64,000 nt of DNA from Serendipita indica DSM 11827. Lineage: Eukaryota > Basidiomycota > Agaricomycetes > Sebacinales > Serendipitaceae. Shown here piece after piece: positions 32,514 through 44,474 of this stretch. Both the position numbers and the translations under genes were made by a program. The stretch is from the NCBI GenBank assembly GCA_910890315.1, contig CAJVGD010000001.1, positions 620,001 through 684,000 on the forward strand. Reading direction: 5' to 3'. Position 1 is the first letter of the stretch, and every line of letters begins with the position of its first letter. The notes beneath the pieces are model-generated. The model was not told the DNA's origin and made no database searches. It worked only from the letters and a program-made list of their open reading frames with translations.

Positions 32514-34402
32514 ATGCCCAATGCACCCGAAACTGCGGGAGACGTAGCGGGGCCTCATAGAGTCACAGGGCCATCGGGAATAAGGTCGTCGACATTGCAG
32601 GAAAAGGTGTGCTCTATGTGTGCACAATCTAAGCGTGTCGAAACGTCTGCTCAAATTGAAGACGACGCAGCGGGAGCATTTGTTTGCCAGGCTTGTTCTA
32701 CTCAGCCCAGCGTAGAGAGTCACGCCACGCCCCTTCAAGAAAATACAGGCCCTCAGATCGAAAAAGTCATTGTAAATGGAGTCAAGGTACAGACGATGGC
32801 TCACACGACTGGCGAGTCGACATCTTCCAGCAAAACACCATCCACAGAGGTTGCGAAACCGACACCTCCTACGCTGCAAGTGGTGTTTCCAACAGGTTCA
32901 ACAGTAGAGTCTGTCACGTCGTTGAATAGCCCGCAGCGAACAACTCCTCACATCCTTGGTGCGGTATCCCGTTCCTTCCTTGAGCAACAATCGCTGCTGG
33001 ACCCGCCTCCTTTGTCTACAAACGTTCGCATATCATCTACCGGCTATGACAGTCTATATCCTGGAGCTCTATTCGAGGGAATGCAAACGAACAGGTCGAG
33101 GGAGCACCGAGTCTCTGTGCGGATTGTCGATGTCAATCCACTACAGTCGACTCTCGCTGGGTTCCTCACTATCCACGACCTCACGGATCAACACCCAGAG
33201 ATTACTACGTTTTTCGACGGCCAGATTATTGGACAGCAGTATGGGTTCATGACACAAGACTGGGGCGCGAATGTGCACGTCGACACCACCCACTGGTGAG
33301 TGTCGTTCAAAAATCAGGGATTGCTCCTGAACATGCCGTTCAGGCAGCGATTCCCGCAGTATCATCACATTCATCCGTCCGAACTGGCCAAGCCCAAACT
33401 GACCTTCAAGAATCCGGCTTCCTCAGCCGATCGAGGATTCCTCTTTATGCGCTGGAAAGAGAGGTTTTTGGTCCCAGATCATCGGGTGCGCTCCATCAAT
33501 GGGGCCTCGTATGCTGGCTTTTACTATGTGTGCATCGAGTTCGACTCGTCAATGGGTAATCTTCACGCCGATGTACTCAATTATCACCCTCCACGTGATA
33601 TTGAGGAAGAGGAAGAGGAAGAGGAAGAAGCAGACTGCGATGCAGACATGGCTGACGGTGCGCACACCGGAGGGCAATTAGCATCTGGGGTAGGGGGCGA
33701 GCTTCGCCAAAGAAGAGTCCGGCGAAGTACATCGCGACAGCCTCTGCATCTAGAGGACGACAAGTCGCCGTCCAGGGCCTACGCATACGGGACCTCGCCC
33801 TATGCCTCGACCTCTTACGCACCTTCTACGAGCCCCGTGACTGGAGCAAACAGGATTAGGCGAGCAAGTGGTGCAGGCTCGAGCATGGGCCGTCGACGCC
33901 GTTTGAGCATCTATACCGCTGGCTCCGTCCCGGCCCATGTTCACGACCATGGACACCACTCGCACGCATCTCCGTCGAGCTCTACTTTCTCTCACGGAGG
34001 TAGGAGATCAGAAATGGACGAAGACTCGCGAGAAATGACGCTCGAAGAGGCACTGGCTCTTGACCTCTCCGTTGAGCAGCGTGCCAGGAACAGAGCGCGC
34101 CAGGGGACGGAGGACTCGAAATCTAGGTCACGCTCCGCTTCTCGCTACAGGTCGGTGGAGCGCTCTCGGCGGGATGATGAAGAGTACGATGGCGGTTATC
34201 CCTATGCGTATGGCAAGAAGTCGGTCATGCCAGCGCGTTTGACTGGATTCTATTACCACTCGGAGAAGGAAATCTGTGATATGTGAGGCTTGAAATATGC
34301 CGTGTGCCATGCCATGTTCTAGCTGACGATGCATCTAGGTACCAAAAGCTCGAGCTTCACCACGTTCCAGAGCGAACCAAGGGGTGTTTCGAGTTCCGGT
34401 AA
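32514..34402 (+). CDS. GID4: GID4/Vid24 ubiquitin-ligase substrate receptor
   Basis: This is the substrate receptor of the GID/CTLH E3 ligase, which binds Pro/N-degrons of gluconeogenic enzymes. The first ATG is at 32514 ([13 protein letters not shown]). About 170 disordered residues with two CxxC pairs ([16 protein letters not shown]) come first. The Vid24 barrel follows: [59 protein letters not shown], then an intron to [19 protein letters not shown] and [18 protein letters not shown]. After [19 protein letters not shown] an insert of about 220 residues (poly-Glu, then Arg/Ser-rich) interrupts the barrel, which closes with [20 protein letters not shown] and [14 protein letters not shown]. 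Confidence 0.9.
33603..33630 (+). repeat. GAGGAA repeat in GID4 coding region
   Basis: A run of (GAGGAA)n codes for the poly-glutamate tract at the start of the insert inside the GID4 domain. Confidence 0.8.
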
Positions 34403-34778
34403 CACAGCGCCATCTCCTTTTCAGCTAATCACGTCTTCTGCGAAAACTCTTGTTCCAGGCTCCGGTATCCCCGCTCAGTTTCCTATGGTTTGCTTCAAAC
34501 ATGCTGAATCTGTAGACTATATTTTCACTGGAAACACACATCAAATATTGTGAACGAGAATAAGAGGCGCCGATTGGAAAGCGAGTAGTAGCCCAGCAGG
34601 GACAGACGCCCGGATTGTCCAAGCAACAGGAAACGAACAAAATCGCTCCCGAGATTCCTAATAGATCTGACTCGGCGCCTCTGGTCTATATAAGAGGCGT
34701 TTATGGCAAGCTGACTGAACGATTGCGCTCACAGCCAACCTTTTGGACCCGACCTCTGCCCGTAAAATCTCGTAGAAA
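34403..34778. other. Ran upstream region
   Basis: This 376-bp region between the GID4 stop and the Ran ATG includes the TATA box at 34687-34694 and a leader of about 85 bp. Nothing else was seen. Confidence 0.45.
34687..34694 (+). promoter_or_regulatory. TATA box of the Ran gene
   Basis: TATATAAG lies 92 bp upstream of the ATG at 34779. Confidence 0.6.
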
Positions 34779-36059
34779 ATGGCCGCAGCACCAGCTGATA
34801 TCCCCACCTTTAAGCTTGTCCTTGGTCAGTCGATTTCCTGTTGATCGCGTGCCAATCGCCCTCGTCGCCACAATCGAGCCCAATGCACAACATGACCGCG
34901 AGGAGAAGGACGCCAAGTTGTGGACTGATGAACTTGATTCAAGCATTTGCTGACACTTTACTCTACTTTCTGCCCTTCAGTTGGTGATGGAGGAACTGGC
35001 AAGACGACTTTTGTCAAGGTCAGTAGCCACAAAACCATCGCGTCTTTGCGCGCGTTCTGTCCGTGATCGCCGCGATCAGACGCGATATTTCCTCCTTTTA
35101 ATGTGTTCTGACACTCTTCTTCATCTGTCTACAGCGCCATCTTACCGGCGAGTTTGAGAAGAAGTATATTGGTGAGTTTTTTTACCTCTTACATCATGCC
35201 TCTGGGGCAACCACGCCTGGTGATGCATTGCAACCATAGGCATAACCCTGATGTGTTGCGGTTATGCGAGGTGAAGGCCTCTGATATGGCTCATCGATGG
35301 CGGTGGTGGCCCTTTATGGGTGGTGATCCCTAAATTGGAGAGACTGATGACATGTTTCCTTTTAACCAGCGACTCTCGGCGTCGAGGTTCACCCGCTCAA
35401 GTTTACGACCAACTTTGGAGACTTGACTTTCAATGTGTGGGACACGGCGGGTCAGGAAAAGTTTGGTGGTCTCCGAGATGGATACTATATCCAGGGTCAA
35501 TGCGGTATCATCATGTTCGACGTGACGTCGAGAATCACGTATAAGAATGTGCCCAACTGGCACAGGGACCTGGAGCGCGTCTGCGAAAACATTCCCATCG
35601 TGCTCTGTGGCAACAAGGTCGACGTCAAGGCGCGTACGATCACAACTCAAGGAATCAATAGTCTAATGGCAAATACAGGAGCGTAAAGTCAAGACGTCGG
35701 CAGTTACCTTCCACCGGAAGAAGAACCTGCAATACTATGAAATTTCGGCCAAGTCGAACTACAACTTCGAAAAGCCATTCTTGTGGCTGGCACGAAAGCT
35801 CGTCGGGTAAGTTTGGGTTTATAATCTCGAGATCTGTGTTGGCTAACCGCAACGAAAGGAACCCTACCCTGGAGTTCGTCGCCGCTCCAGCACTTGCACC
35901 TCCCGAGGTACAAGTTGACCAGAACCTTATGACCCAGTACGAGCAAGAGTTGAACAAGGTGCGTTCTCAACTCGCTTCGTGGCATTCTCGCATATATCTG
36001 ACCCATCACCTGATTAGGCCGCTGCTGCTCCCTTGCCAGAAGAGGATGACGATCTCTAA
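34779..36059 (+). CDS. GSP1: Ran/Gsp1 GTPase
   Basis: Ran is the GTPase that drives nuclear import and export. It starts [20 protein letters not shown]. All five G boxes are intact: [10 protein letters not shown] (P-loop), the switch I region before [38 protein letters not shown] and [13 protein letters not shown]. The C-terminus is the acidic EEDDDL. There are about seven exons. The family sequence NKVDVK-[DE]RKVK fixes one intron at 35630-35678 with GC rather than GT at its 5' end (AAG|GCGCGT ... ACAG|GAG). Read without splicing, the frame meets a stop soon after. This is a single-copy essential gene in relatives. Confidence 0.95.
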
Positions 36060-36434
36060 ATATCAACTGCATAGAGTACAATGCTCTGGGCGAATGCCAC
36101 CCCTTTTCTTTCACCTTGCGCCCCTCCGAAATTAATCAAGTCCCTCCCGTCTGGACAGCTTTTCGTCCCATGGTGTCGCCTTATCATTCTACGTACCTGT
36201 GCATACATCCCAATGAATTGTTCTCCCCAATATTGTAGTCGCGTTGAATTCCTTGCACCCGAGTCAAGTTATAGCGCTCGCTTCCCAGTTGAAGGGCTTA
36301 TTTCTGCGTCCTTTTGGTCGGGTCGGAGATGTTTCCGATGCTGATTCCGGTGGGCGCTCGGTGAGGAGGCGGAGAGTGCCTGGGGAGCGATCTGTCCCCT
36401 AGTGATCCGTTATGCACTTGCTCTCCGCCTCTAC
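36060..36434. other. Intergenic region
   Basis: This 375-bp gap between Ran and the next + strand gene holds a terminator and a promoter by position. No motif is clear. Confidence 0.4.
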
Positions 36435-38725
36435 ATGCGCTCTCTGAGGTTTATACTTTTTCTTGTATCCATCAGCGTCGAGAATGTGGCTGGCTTTGTC
36501 TCTGGATCTGACAGCTGGGCCCAGCAGGTGAAAACTTCCCCGCATCCGCAAAGTTGGGTTAGTTGTAGGCTAACGCCGTCCTACGGCGACCGTTAGGGAT
36601 TTTATTTTGATTGGAACAATGCATCATCGCCTCTTCCAACATCTATTACAGGTCAGTCTGATCTTTGCTTGTCGAGAAGCAACTCGTCGTCGAGGGAAGA
36701 CCTCGGCAGCCATCATTAACACATTAGACTAGGCCAATGTGAGAGCATAAATATTAGATGGTATAGAGGAACCGGAACTGGGTATGTCCCTCCTTATCTC
36801 TTTCGATAAGACGACCTCGTTTGGCAAGCGGACCAGACCTCGTCCGCCTCTATGAGCGACGAATAGAGATAAAAGATCGACTGACTCCAATGCTTCTAGT
36901 CCGGACCCAGTGGCTCCGTTCATCTTCAAAATCTACTCCTCGTCCTATTTGAATCCATTTGTCATTAATGCAGGAGACGGGTTAGAAGCAAAATTACTCA
37001 TCCCATTTGACCCCAACTCACGCTACAGTCAGTCACGTTTGTCGGTATTGCTTGCACGCTACTGACAGAACTGCCAGTCGTCTGCATGACGGATTCCTTG
37101 GGCACTTCTGGCGGATGTCAAGACTTGTACACTGTATATCCCACAGGAAATACCTCATGTCGCAATCTTACCATGCCAGACGACATCCTCGGAGTAAAGA
37201 TGACATCTGTTGACACTGGAGGCCCTCTTTCCCGATATGGGTGGCCTGCAAGCTGTTCGGATCTTCAGTTTGAAATTGCTGATGGTTTCGAAGGAGGGGT
37301 TGCGGGCACGCCTCCTTATATACTCACCGTCGCGCCAGCTCTCCGAACACCCGTAAACATTACCTTTGGTCGGTCTATTCATAGCTACAACTTGCATGTA
37401 ATATTGATGGTTTTACAGTGAAAAGTGCGAGATGGACGGTGACCCTCGACCACGGCCACCCCTTTTTCGTATCCGTCACTGACTCTAAGGGTATCACTTG
37501 GAGTAACGGTCCACTCCACGGTGGTGCTGGAACTCGAGCCTGCCTCAGCCCTCCTCCTCCATACCCATGGCTAACCCTGTCCACAAGCCTGGGAATGTCA
37601 TTCTCTTTTCTGATCCTTGGTATTATCCTTGCTTCGGTTTGCGCTTGGTTTATTGGCTTTCGACGACCTGTCCACTTTGCCAGCATGGCCACTCGGAGTC
37701 CAGATCCAACTCACAGGCGCGAATCCAAAGCAGATACAGGAACTATACGAGCAGATACTCGGCTGTCACAAACAGCGAGCAGTCGTCATGGATCCGCCAG
37801 TGCACCAGTGGCTCGAGGGGTCGCGAGTCCGAAACTCTTCAGCGGTTTAATCCTCCGCCGCCCCTCCAATACCCGAGCTACAAGTTCGGAGATGGGACTC
37901 ATACCTGGTCGTCGTCCAACCATTCGACGTGCAGAGACAAATGACAATCTCGACTTGGCAGGTTCACCGACGGAGGATGTCCAACAACGCCCGTTCGCAT
38001 TGGGGCACGAGAGTCCTCGAAGAATGGAGAATGAAGGTGCTATCACACCTTGGACATCTGCCAATGCAGTGCAGCAACCAGCCAGAGAGGTTGCCCTCGG
38101 AACAGCCGCACCGGCAGCATATCCAAAAGGCCACTTTGTCTCAAATTCTGCTTCCAGTGGACCTAGTCCGACTGCAGTAGGTACATCCTCTCAAACCCCA
38201 AGGCATTCGTCGTCACCCTCTGGACAAATTCCGATCATTGCCGCACCTCAGCCACATCTCCACCATGGTTCATTCTCATCGACTACCTCTCCGATGCTCA
38301 TCTCTCCCCCACCGAGCGGCATGAACCCACAACTGCAATCTCACGAAGTCTACGTTGTACATCATGATGCCGGTTTGCCGCCCCCTGTCACCGTATTTGC
38401 CCTTCCGGGTACGCGAGTGACCGAGCTTCCCCCCGGATATGATCATATCCTCGCGGCTACTCCTCGACCAGAAGAAGCCACTCTACCAACGACAAGTGGG
38501 GGAGGTATCGACGATGGAGCTTCAAGGGACCCCAAACCGTCCCTTTCACTGCCTCTCATAAGATCTACTCCCTCTCGCCCGCCTTTACAAACGCAAGCGA
38601 GTGCCAGGTCAACCAATTCTGGAATGGCACTGGTACACGCCGAGGATGTCCCTCAATCTGCAATCTCTCCTACCTCTGGAAATAGTCTCTCACCAGCCTC
38701 TCCGGGCCAAGAGCACGCGCCTTGA
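36435..38725 (+). CDS. Single-pass membrane protein with Ser/Pro-rich tail
   Basis: This is an unnamed surface or secretory-pathway protein. It starts MRSLRFILFLVSISVENVAG, a signal peptide; the open frame begins earlier at a GTG but 36435 is the first good ATG. The ectodomain (about 250 residues over several exons) has paired cysteines: VCMTDSLGTSGGCQDLYTV, GNTSCRNLTMPDDILGVK and WPASCSDLQFEIADGF, with likely N-glycosylation sites. One membrane helix follows (SFSFLILGIILASVCAWFIG, about 37590-37660). The cytoplasmic tail of about 340 residues is Ser/Pro/Thr-rich with repeated PPP motifs and no domain I know. This architecture is common in basidiomycetes and its function is unknown. Confidence 0.75.
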
Positions 38726-38965
38726 GGTATTCTTCCCAAATACGGGTGTAGCACTACCTCTTTGTAACATTTTCCAATAGAATGCAATTCTCAATTCACA
38801 CACAGCTTGTTAAAAGATCTCTTTTGGCCGTGACTATCCAATCGGAACCGGGACGTAGCAAGAGTACATAGGCAATAAATGCAGAAAGATACATAATCAG
38901 ACGACTGACGAGAGTGCACGGCTCGAAATATGTAAACGGCAAAACGGTGAATAAGCACAATATCG

Positions 38966-41900
38966 TTATGGGGGGTTGCCCGGGTTGGATTGTATCCATC
39001 GATCGCATGTTTTATGATACTTGTCGAGCATGACGCTGAGGTCACGAAAGACAAAAGTAAGTACGACTTTTGCAAAGAGTTCCGAAATGTCACTCAAAGC
39101 GACCTCGATCCTCGAGCGAACGTCCTGGGGGAGTGAATTGTAACAGGGAGGCTGAGGCGAAGTATGCAGAGCACGAGTATGCTCGTCTAGCAGCTGGACT
39201 TGGGTTAAGAATCGTGTCAAAAGATTTGCGTGTGCAATTGGTGAGTCATATCTGCAAACGAATCAGAGGTTTGCTCGGGGGCTTGACTGAGTATACTTAC
39301 TGCTTTCCTGCAGTAGATATCCTGTCGAGGAATTTGTTTCCCCATGCCGCCATCCCGACACTCTTCTTGACAACAAACCCGGTTCCAACCCCGAGCTTTT
39401 TTCCAAACGTTTCGGCCAGTTGGCTAAATGTACGGTCAAATTCCTCTAGCTTTGAAGCCCAGCGTTCGGCCTGTTTCCGATTCCCATCGGCGCCACCAGT
39501 GGACGCGGCAATCGCACTGGACGCTCCGCAGAAATCGAGGCTGGCGCTCGTAAGGTCCTCGAGAGCGCTCGCCAAGACGTCGATGACCTTGATCTTTTCG
39601 GGCATGTTAGTTAGCTTGGCACTGCCCTGGGTCCAGACTTCATGAGGAATGTGTAATCTCGGAGTTACGTATCCACCGCTACGATCGACCATGGACCGCC
39701 GTAAGAGGGCCATCAAGAAGTATGGTCGCAATACCGATAGACTTGGTGGCGATGGGGGAAGCGAGGAAGCTGGAAGACCAGCCACAGCAACGGAAGGGGT
39801 CGGTGTCCCGGTTCCAGAGCCTCCAGCGACTAGCGAAGCTGTGCTGGCGTTTGCACTTGGTACCCCAAACGACTGATATTTCCCGTTGCCAGGAAATTGT
39901 CGCCTTCCTCCTGCGGACATTGGCGGCGCAGGGCCAGGAGCACGTGCAGCCGCCTCACCAACAGCAACATTGAACAAACCAGGTGTCCACTTCCCAGGAT
40001 TAGATGCCGCCCTATTTCTCCCTGTCAAGCCCAACGAGGTTGCCGTAGCTGCGGGTAGGATCGCGCTTGTGAGTTTACCGAGAGCGCTAGAAGTGCCAGA
40101 GCTTGGAGCTGGAGGTGGGGTTGAGCCCGTTGTCGCATTCTTGATTCTTCGTTGCGAAATTGTCCCACTGGTTGGAGTAGGACTAATCTTGACAGGCCCT
40201 TCCGCACCAGAGCCCATTGCGCCGGGAATAACAATTGGCCCGGACAAAGGAGGAGGTGCGCCCGCAGTGTACGGAATCGCAGGGACGGGTACAGTGTTCG
40301 TAGCGATATCCTCAGAAGAATGCGTGACGGCACTTCCTATCGAGCTGCCACGAGCGCGCGGCGTAACGCGCGGCCCAAAGGATGTCAGATCTGGTGAAGA
40401 CGCCGACGGATTGGATACAGTAAATTGATCCACAGTTGAGGGTTTGGATGCAACGTGATTCGCTGGAACGGTAGGTGTTGCCGAAGGCGACGAAGAGGCG
40501 GATAGAGTCGGGACTGGTGGCACAAGTCCGTTGGCACCGAGTACTTGCGCTTTCGCCCTATCCCTATCCTTGAGGCTGACCATGCTGCTACTCCGACTCC
40601 GGTAGCGATACTCTTGGGGCGGTGACGCCGGTTGCGCGTCCTTTGCAGGTATCGTGGGTCCAGTCTCCTCTTCCTCCCGCTCCTCATTGACTACAACTAG
40701 GCGGTCGGCGTTGCTCTGTGTCCTTCCATGTGCATTCGAGTTTCCTCGTGGCCGACCCCCAAACGCGTTTGGAGCAGCCAAGGAAGCCGCTGGGCCAACC
40801 TGTGCTGCAGGGGTGGTTTGGTGTGCATTGGAAGCAGCACTAGATCCAGATGCGACGCTCGAGACACCGGATACTGCGGATACCGAGGATGCGGAACTTT
40901 GCCGTGTTAGGGTAGGTTGATGTTGGGGGTGAATTGGGTGAGAGGCTGGCTCGGACTAGAAGATTACAATTTGATTAGCCTTCATAAAACGACTCGTTAA
41001 TAGAATCACACCCACCGGTTGCTGAGGAGGGAGAGGAGGTAATGGTTGATTAAGGAGTTGAGCAGGAACGACCGTACCGCTGGGTAGACGTGGCCTAGTG
41101 GGCAGAGGGCCAGTAGGCGGCGGTCGTGGGGGTGGAAGAATAGACGTGCGACCTCCCACAGTGACATGAACCACGGGTGGACCGGAGGAGGGCAGTGGGG
41201 CGTCCCCTACTGCCACTTTCGCCGCCGTGCCAGCAGGTGGTATAAGAGATGTATCGTTACCCGAGAGTGTCCCAGTGTCCTCGTGTCTAATATCCTCTTG
41301 TGGAGATGGTAAATTATAGGCGAGTAGCGTGCCCTCTGGCTCTCGATCATCTGCGTGTAGCCTGTCTTGCGACAACCCTCTTCGCTCGACTTCTGAGTCC
41401 CCCTCCCACTCCGATTCGGGTGTAGGAGTTGCTTGTTCTTGATGTCGACGGATGGTTACAGCATCCAAGTCAACCTCTGAGCCCTCATCCGTCTCAACGT
41501 CGTACGGACCATTGGAAACCGGATGCACCGAAGCGGGGAGCGTTGCAGTGGCGTCCACCTGTTCCGACTGTGGCGGCAACGCGGGTTGCGGGACGGAGCT
41601 ACTTGGGCCAGATACTGGTTCCTCGGCTTCGGGCGTCTTGGACAAGTGGTCCTCTGTAGGAGTTGATAACGGATCCGAGATGGAATAAATCAGACAAAGA
41701 ATCTTCATGCGGTCCGCGTAGGTGTCGTGCTGTAAGATAACACAAGGTTAGCGACGTCGACGATCACAACGTGGTAGAGCAGTATGTGACATATGGGTAG
41801 CACAATCTCGGGGATTGATGCGGATACGCGGGGGCATGCTTAGCCTAGGGGTAGAATGAGATATGAGCTCACAATTGCCTTGAGTCTCCGAACTTCTTCT

Positions 41901-42941
41901 TCCTTTGCCACGACGCTTCGTCGTCTGCCTATTGGTCGTTGATCGTCTGCTTCACCGGCTCGTGTCGAGGAAGAAGTCGATGGCGAGTCCTCTCCGCGCA
42001 TCACCCGTTCCATGACCTCCCGGAGAAGGCGTACGCTTTTTGCGTATGCCTTGACAGCACCATGGGGATCGTCGCTCGTTCCATCGAGTTGGACAGCGAC
42101 CTTTGCCAGTTCTAGCGCGGCTGTCAGCGCCTTGCGCGTCGACGGTCGGCTCTTGTGAGGGTGAGAACGAGACGAAGACGCGCGTTTACCGCGCTGTGAG
42201 GATTCGCTAGCTGGCACAGAGCTTGCCATCGAGGGACTGGTTCTGTGAGAAGTTTGGTTCGACGATTGAGCCTGGTGCGGGAGCAGTGGGGCCGCCTGGG
42301 CAAGTATTTCGACCGAAGATGTAGAGTTTGCACTGCCTGAGCGTTCCCGGAACGATACACCGGATGCAGGAGGATAAGCGGCAAAATAACTTCCGGGCGA
42401 GACTGCTGGTGAGCGATCTCGAGGGAGAGCAGGACTGGGTGGACCACCTGGATATGAGGGTGCATTCAGGGCACTAGACGAGCTCTGTCGGCTGTCTGCA
42501 GCAAACGCCGCGGGCTGGGAAGGGATAGCCATGTCTACGCTGTCATTGTTCGCATAGGAGCGATAATGCGCATGATGAGCCAAGTCTGTAGGATGATAGT
42601 AGTCGTCGGAAATGTCGTGTTCTAGGTCAGGCGTCGAAGCTAGAGATTGGGCACTGTACGGGTGGGCTGCGATGGGACTTGGGCCTCTGGGCAGCCGTCG
42701 AAGCGTGGTGGAGCGGTTTAAGTGATTGTGGTGGATGCTGCAGACTGCTCGACTGGTTTGTCGAGAATGAAGGCGTCGCTGGGAGGGCAATGTTCGGGGG
42801 CGGGTTAGCGGGCTTGTACGACGCTCTGCTGGGCCGTCTTGTGCCCGTAATCTGGTTCATAGACTGCATTCTGGGCTGGCTGTATGCAGGATTCAGCGTC
42901 GCCAGCGGGCTCTGGCCGTATGCGCCATCCAAATCAGACAT
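38966..42941 (-). CDS. Large MIT-domain protein
   Basis: This is a protein of over 1,100 residues, mostly disordered, with two folded parts. It starts MSDLDGAYGQSPLATLNPAY at 42941, followed by Pro/Ser-rich sequence. An MIT-type three-helix domain lies at about 41870-42140: RKALTAALELAKVAVQLDG, GAVKAYAKSVRLLREVMERV, then AKEEEVRRLKAI|HDTYADR. MIT domains dock onto ESCRT-III proteins. A long low-complexity middle (Ala/Ser/Pro/Gly) follows. The conserved C-terminal part is MALLRRSMVDRSGGYVTPRL, KIKVIDVLASALEDLTSASL, a coiled coil with RKQAERWASKLEEFDRTFSQ, and VQLLDEHTRALHTSP, ending at 38966. A membrane-trafficking role is inferred from the MIT domain. One intron near 42640-42790 is unresolved. 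Confidence 0.75.
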
Positions 42942-44474
42942 TTCTCCCCGCGCCCGTCAACGCTGTCCTTGCCCGATGAGCGTATCACAGAATAAGCTGT
43001 CTAGGCGTCTTGTCGACGTTGGCAATCTGCGGCGACGCTGCTGGGCAACGGCCAGTCCCAAAAGTTAGTTTGCAGTAAGAGACCAAGTTGGACAAGTCGT
43101 GACTTGCCTCCCGCCACCTCTGCAAAGTCTGCTTATTACAGCCAATTTCAACGACAAAAGAGGCTTCAAACGCCCTCTCTTGTTCTCCCATTCCGTGCAG
43201 CATCCTTACACGGCCGGGATTCCCGTTTGGCGCAGATCCCCATGGACGGCACTCTGTGAGCTAATCTCTGGCAATATTGTGCAACAACGCAATCGCCACA
43301 TTGCTTTCGGAAAGTCCCCTCGCACTAGTCACTGTCAAACCTGAACTGTCCATCACTCGCGTAGACCCAGGCACCTCTATCGAGCCACGCAGGGTTTACA
43401 TGTGTCACAAGAAATATCCGTTAGACTGTCACTGTCTCTCTTTCCAATCAGGAATAGCAAGTTGATTCTGCACCCGCTTCAATGCGAACCCGTTTCCCCG
43501 ACCCGATGGCAATTGTAAACCCCAAACCAGTTTCGGTGTAAGTACCTCTACTCGATAACGACTCACAACCTCGTTCTCGGTACATTGCGAATCCCCCCTG
43601 GTCCGAAAACCTCGCCCGTCGTCGATCCATCCCGTAATAAGCAAACAGGGGCAGCTTCTAATCTCGTCACACTTGTGAAGAGTTTAGGAGTGCTAATAAC
43701 TCCGAGTCGAGGACATTGTGTCACCTTCTCTTGCGTCCTACGCCTTCTCTCTCCCTTCCAGCCCTGTGGCCAAATATCAAGAGCACGGCGGCCAACGGAG
43801 CTGAGATTGGACAACACCCCTCGAGCGAAAAAGCTGAATGATCACCGGGTGCCATCCCTTGGCTCAAATGAATCAACCGATCGTCTCGGGGTTATCTTCG
43901 AAAATTCTCGGAAAATCCACTCAACCAGTCGATAAAGTTTTCGAACCTTGTTCTCTTTTGACTCGAGGAAGGCTCAAGAGAACTCTTAGGCCCCACCAAT
44001 GACACCTCCTGTCCGTTACCTGACAGAGGTCATTTCGTCGGGGCACACCCTACCGACCCTCCTCTGAACCTGCACCATCCATGCCGATATCACCCACGTC
44101 GCATTGCTACCTCATCAAGGTGATTGCCTAGGCCGCTCACATCTGTGGCGAGAATAGTGAAACAGATAGTCTAGATTTTCAGGTCCGTGGCTGGCTACAT
44201 ACAAGCGCAGGCGCGAACAAACCCATGGTGATGGAAACGGAATGTCCGCGGTTTGGATGTAACAGGTGATGAGCGAGCGGGTGTGTACGCATGACAACAA
44301 GGGGATTGGAATGATACGAGACTAATGGGATCAGGAATGGAGGGCCGCCGGAGTAGCTTTAAAAGTCCATCGGTCGGCATGAAAATATGTAAGAGAAGAA
44401 ATATGTAATGAGAGCGTCGTTACGACTACCCCTTGGCTGTCGTAAAGTCATAATGTGACATCGTCTCCGCTTTT
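42942..44474. other. Long intergenic region
   Basis: This 1.5-kb region lies between the MIT-protein start and the 3' end of glyoxal oxidase. It is the longest gene-free stretch in the right half. A 116-codon open frame at 43585-43935 (+) shows no protein-like features. It must hold the MIT-gene promoter; no repeat, TE or RNA gene was seen. Confidence 0.4.

Noticed and set aside
43585-43935. 116-codon open frame in the long intergenic region
   Set aside because: No domain, signal or codon pattern; surrounding frames are equally open.
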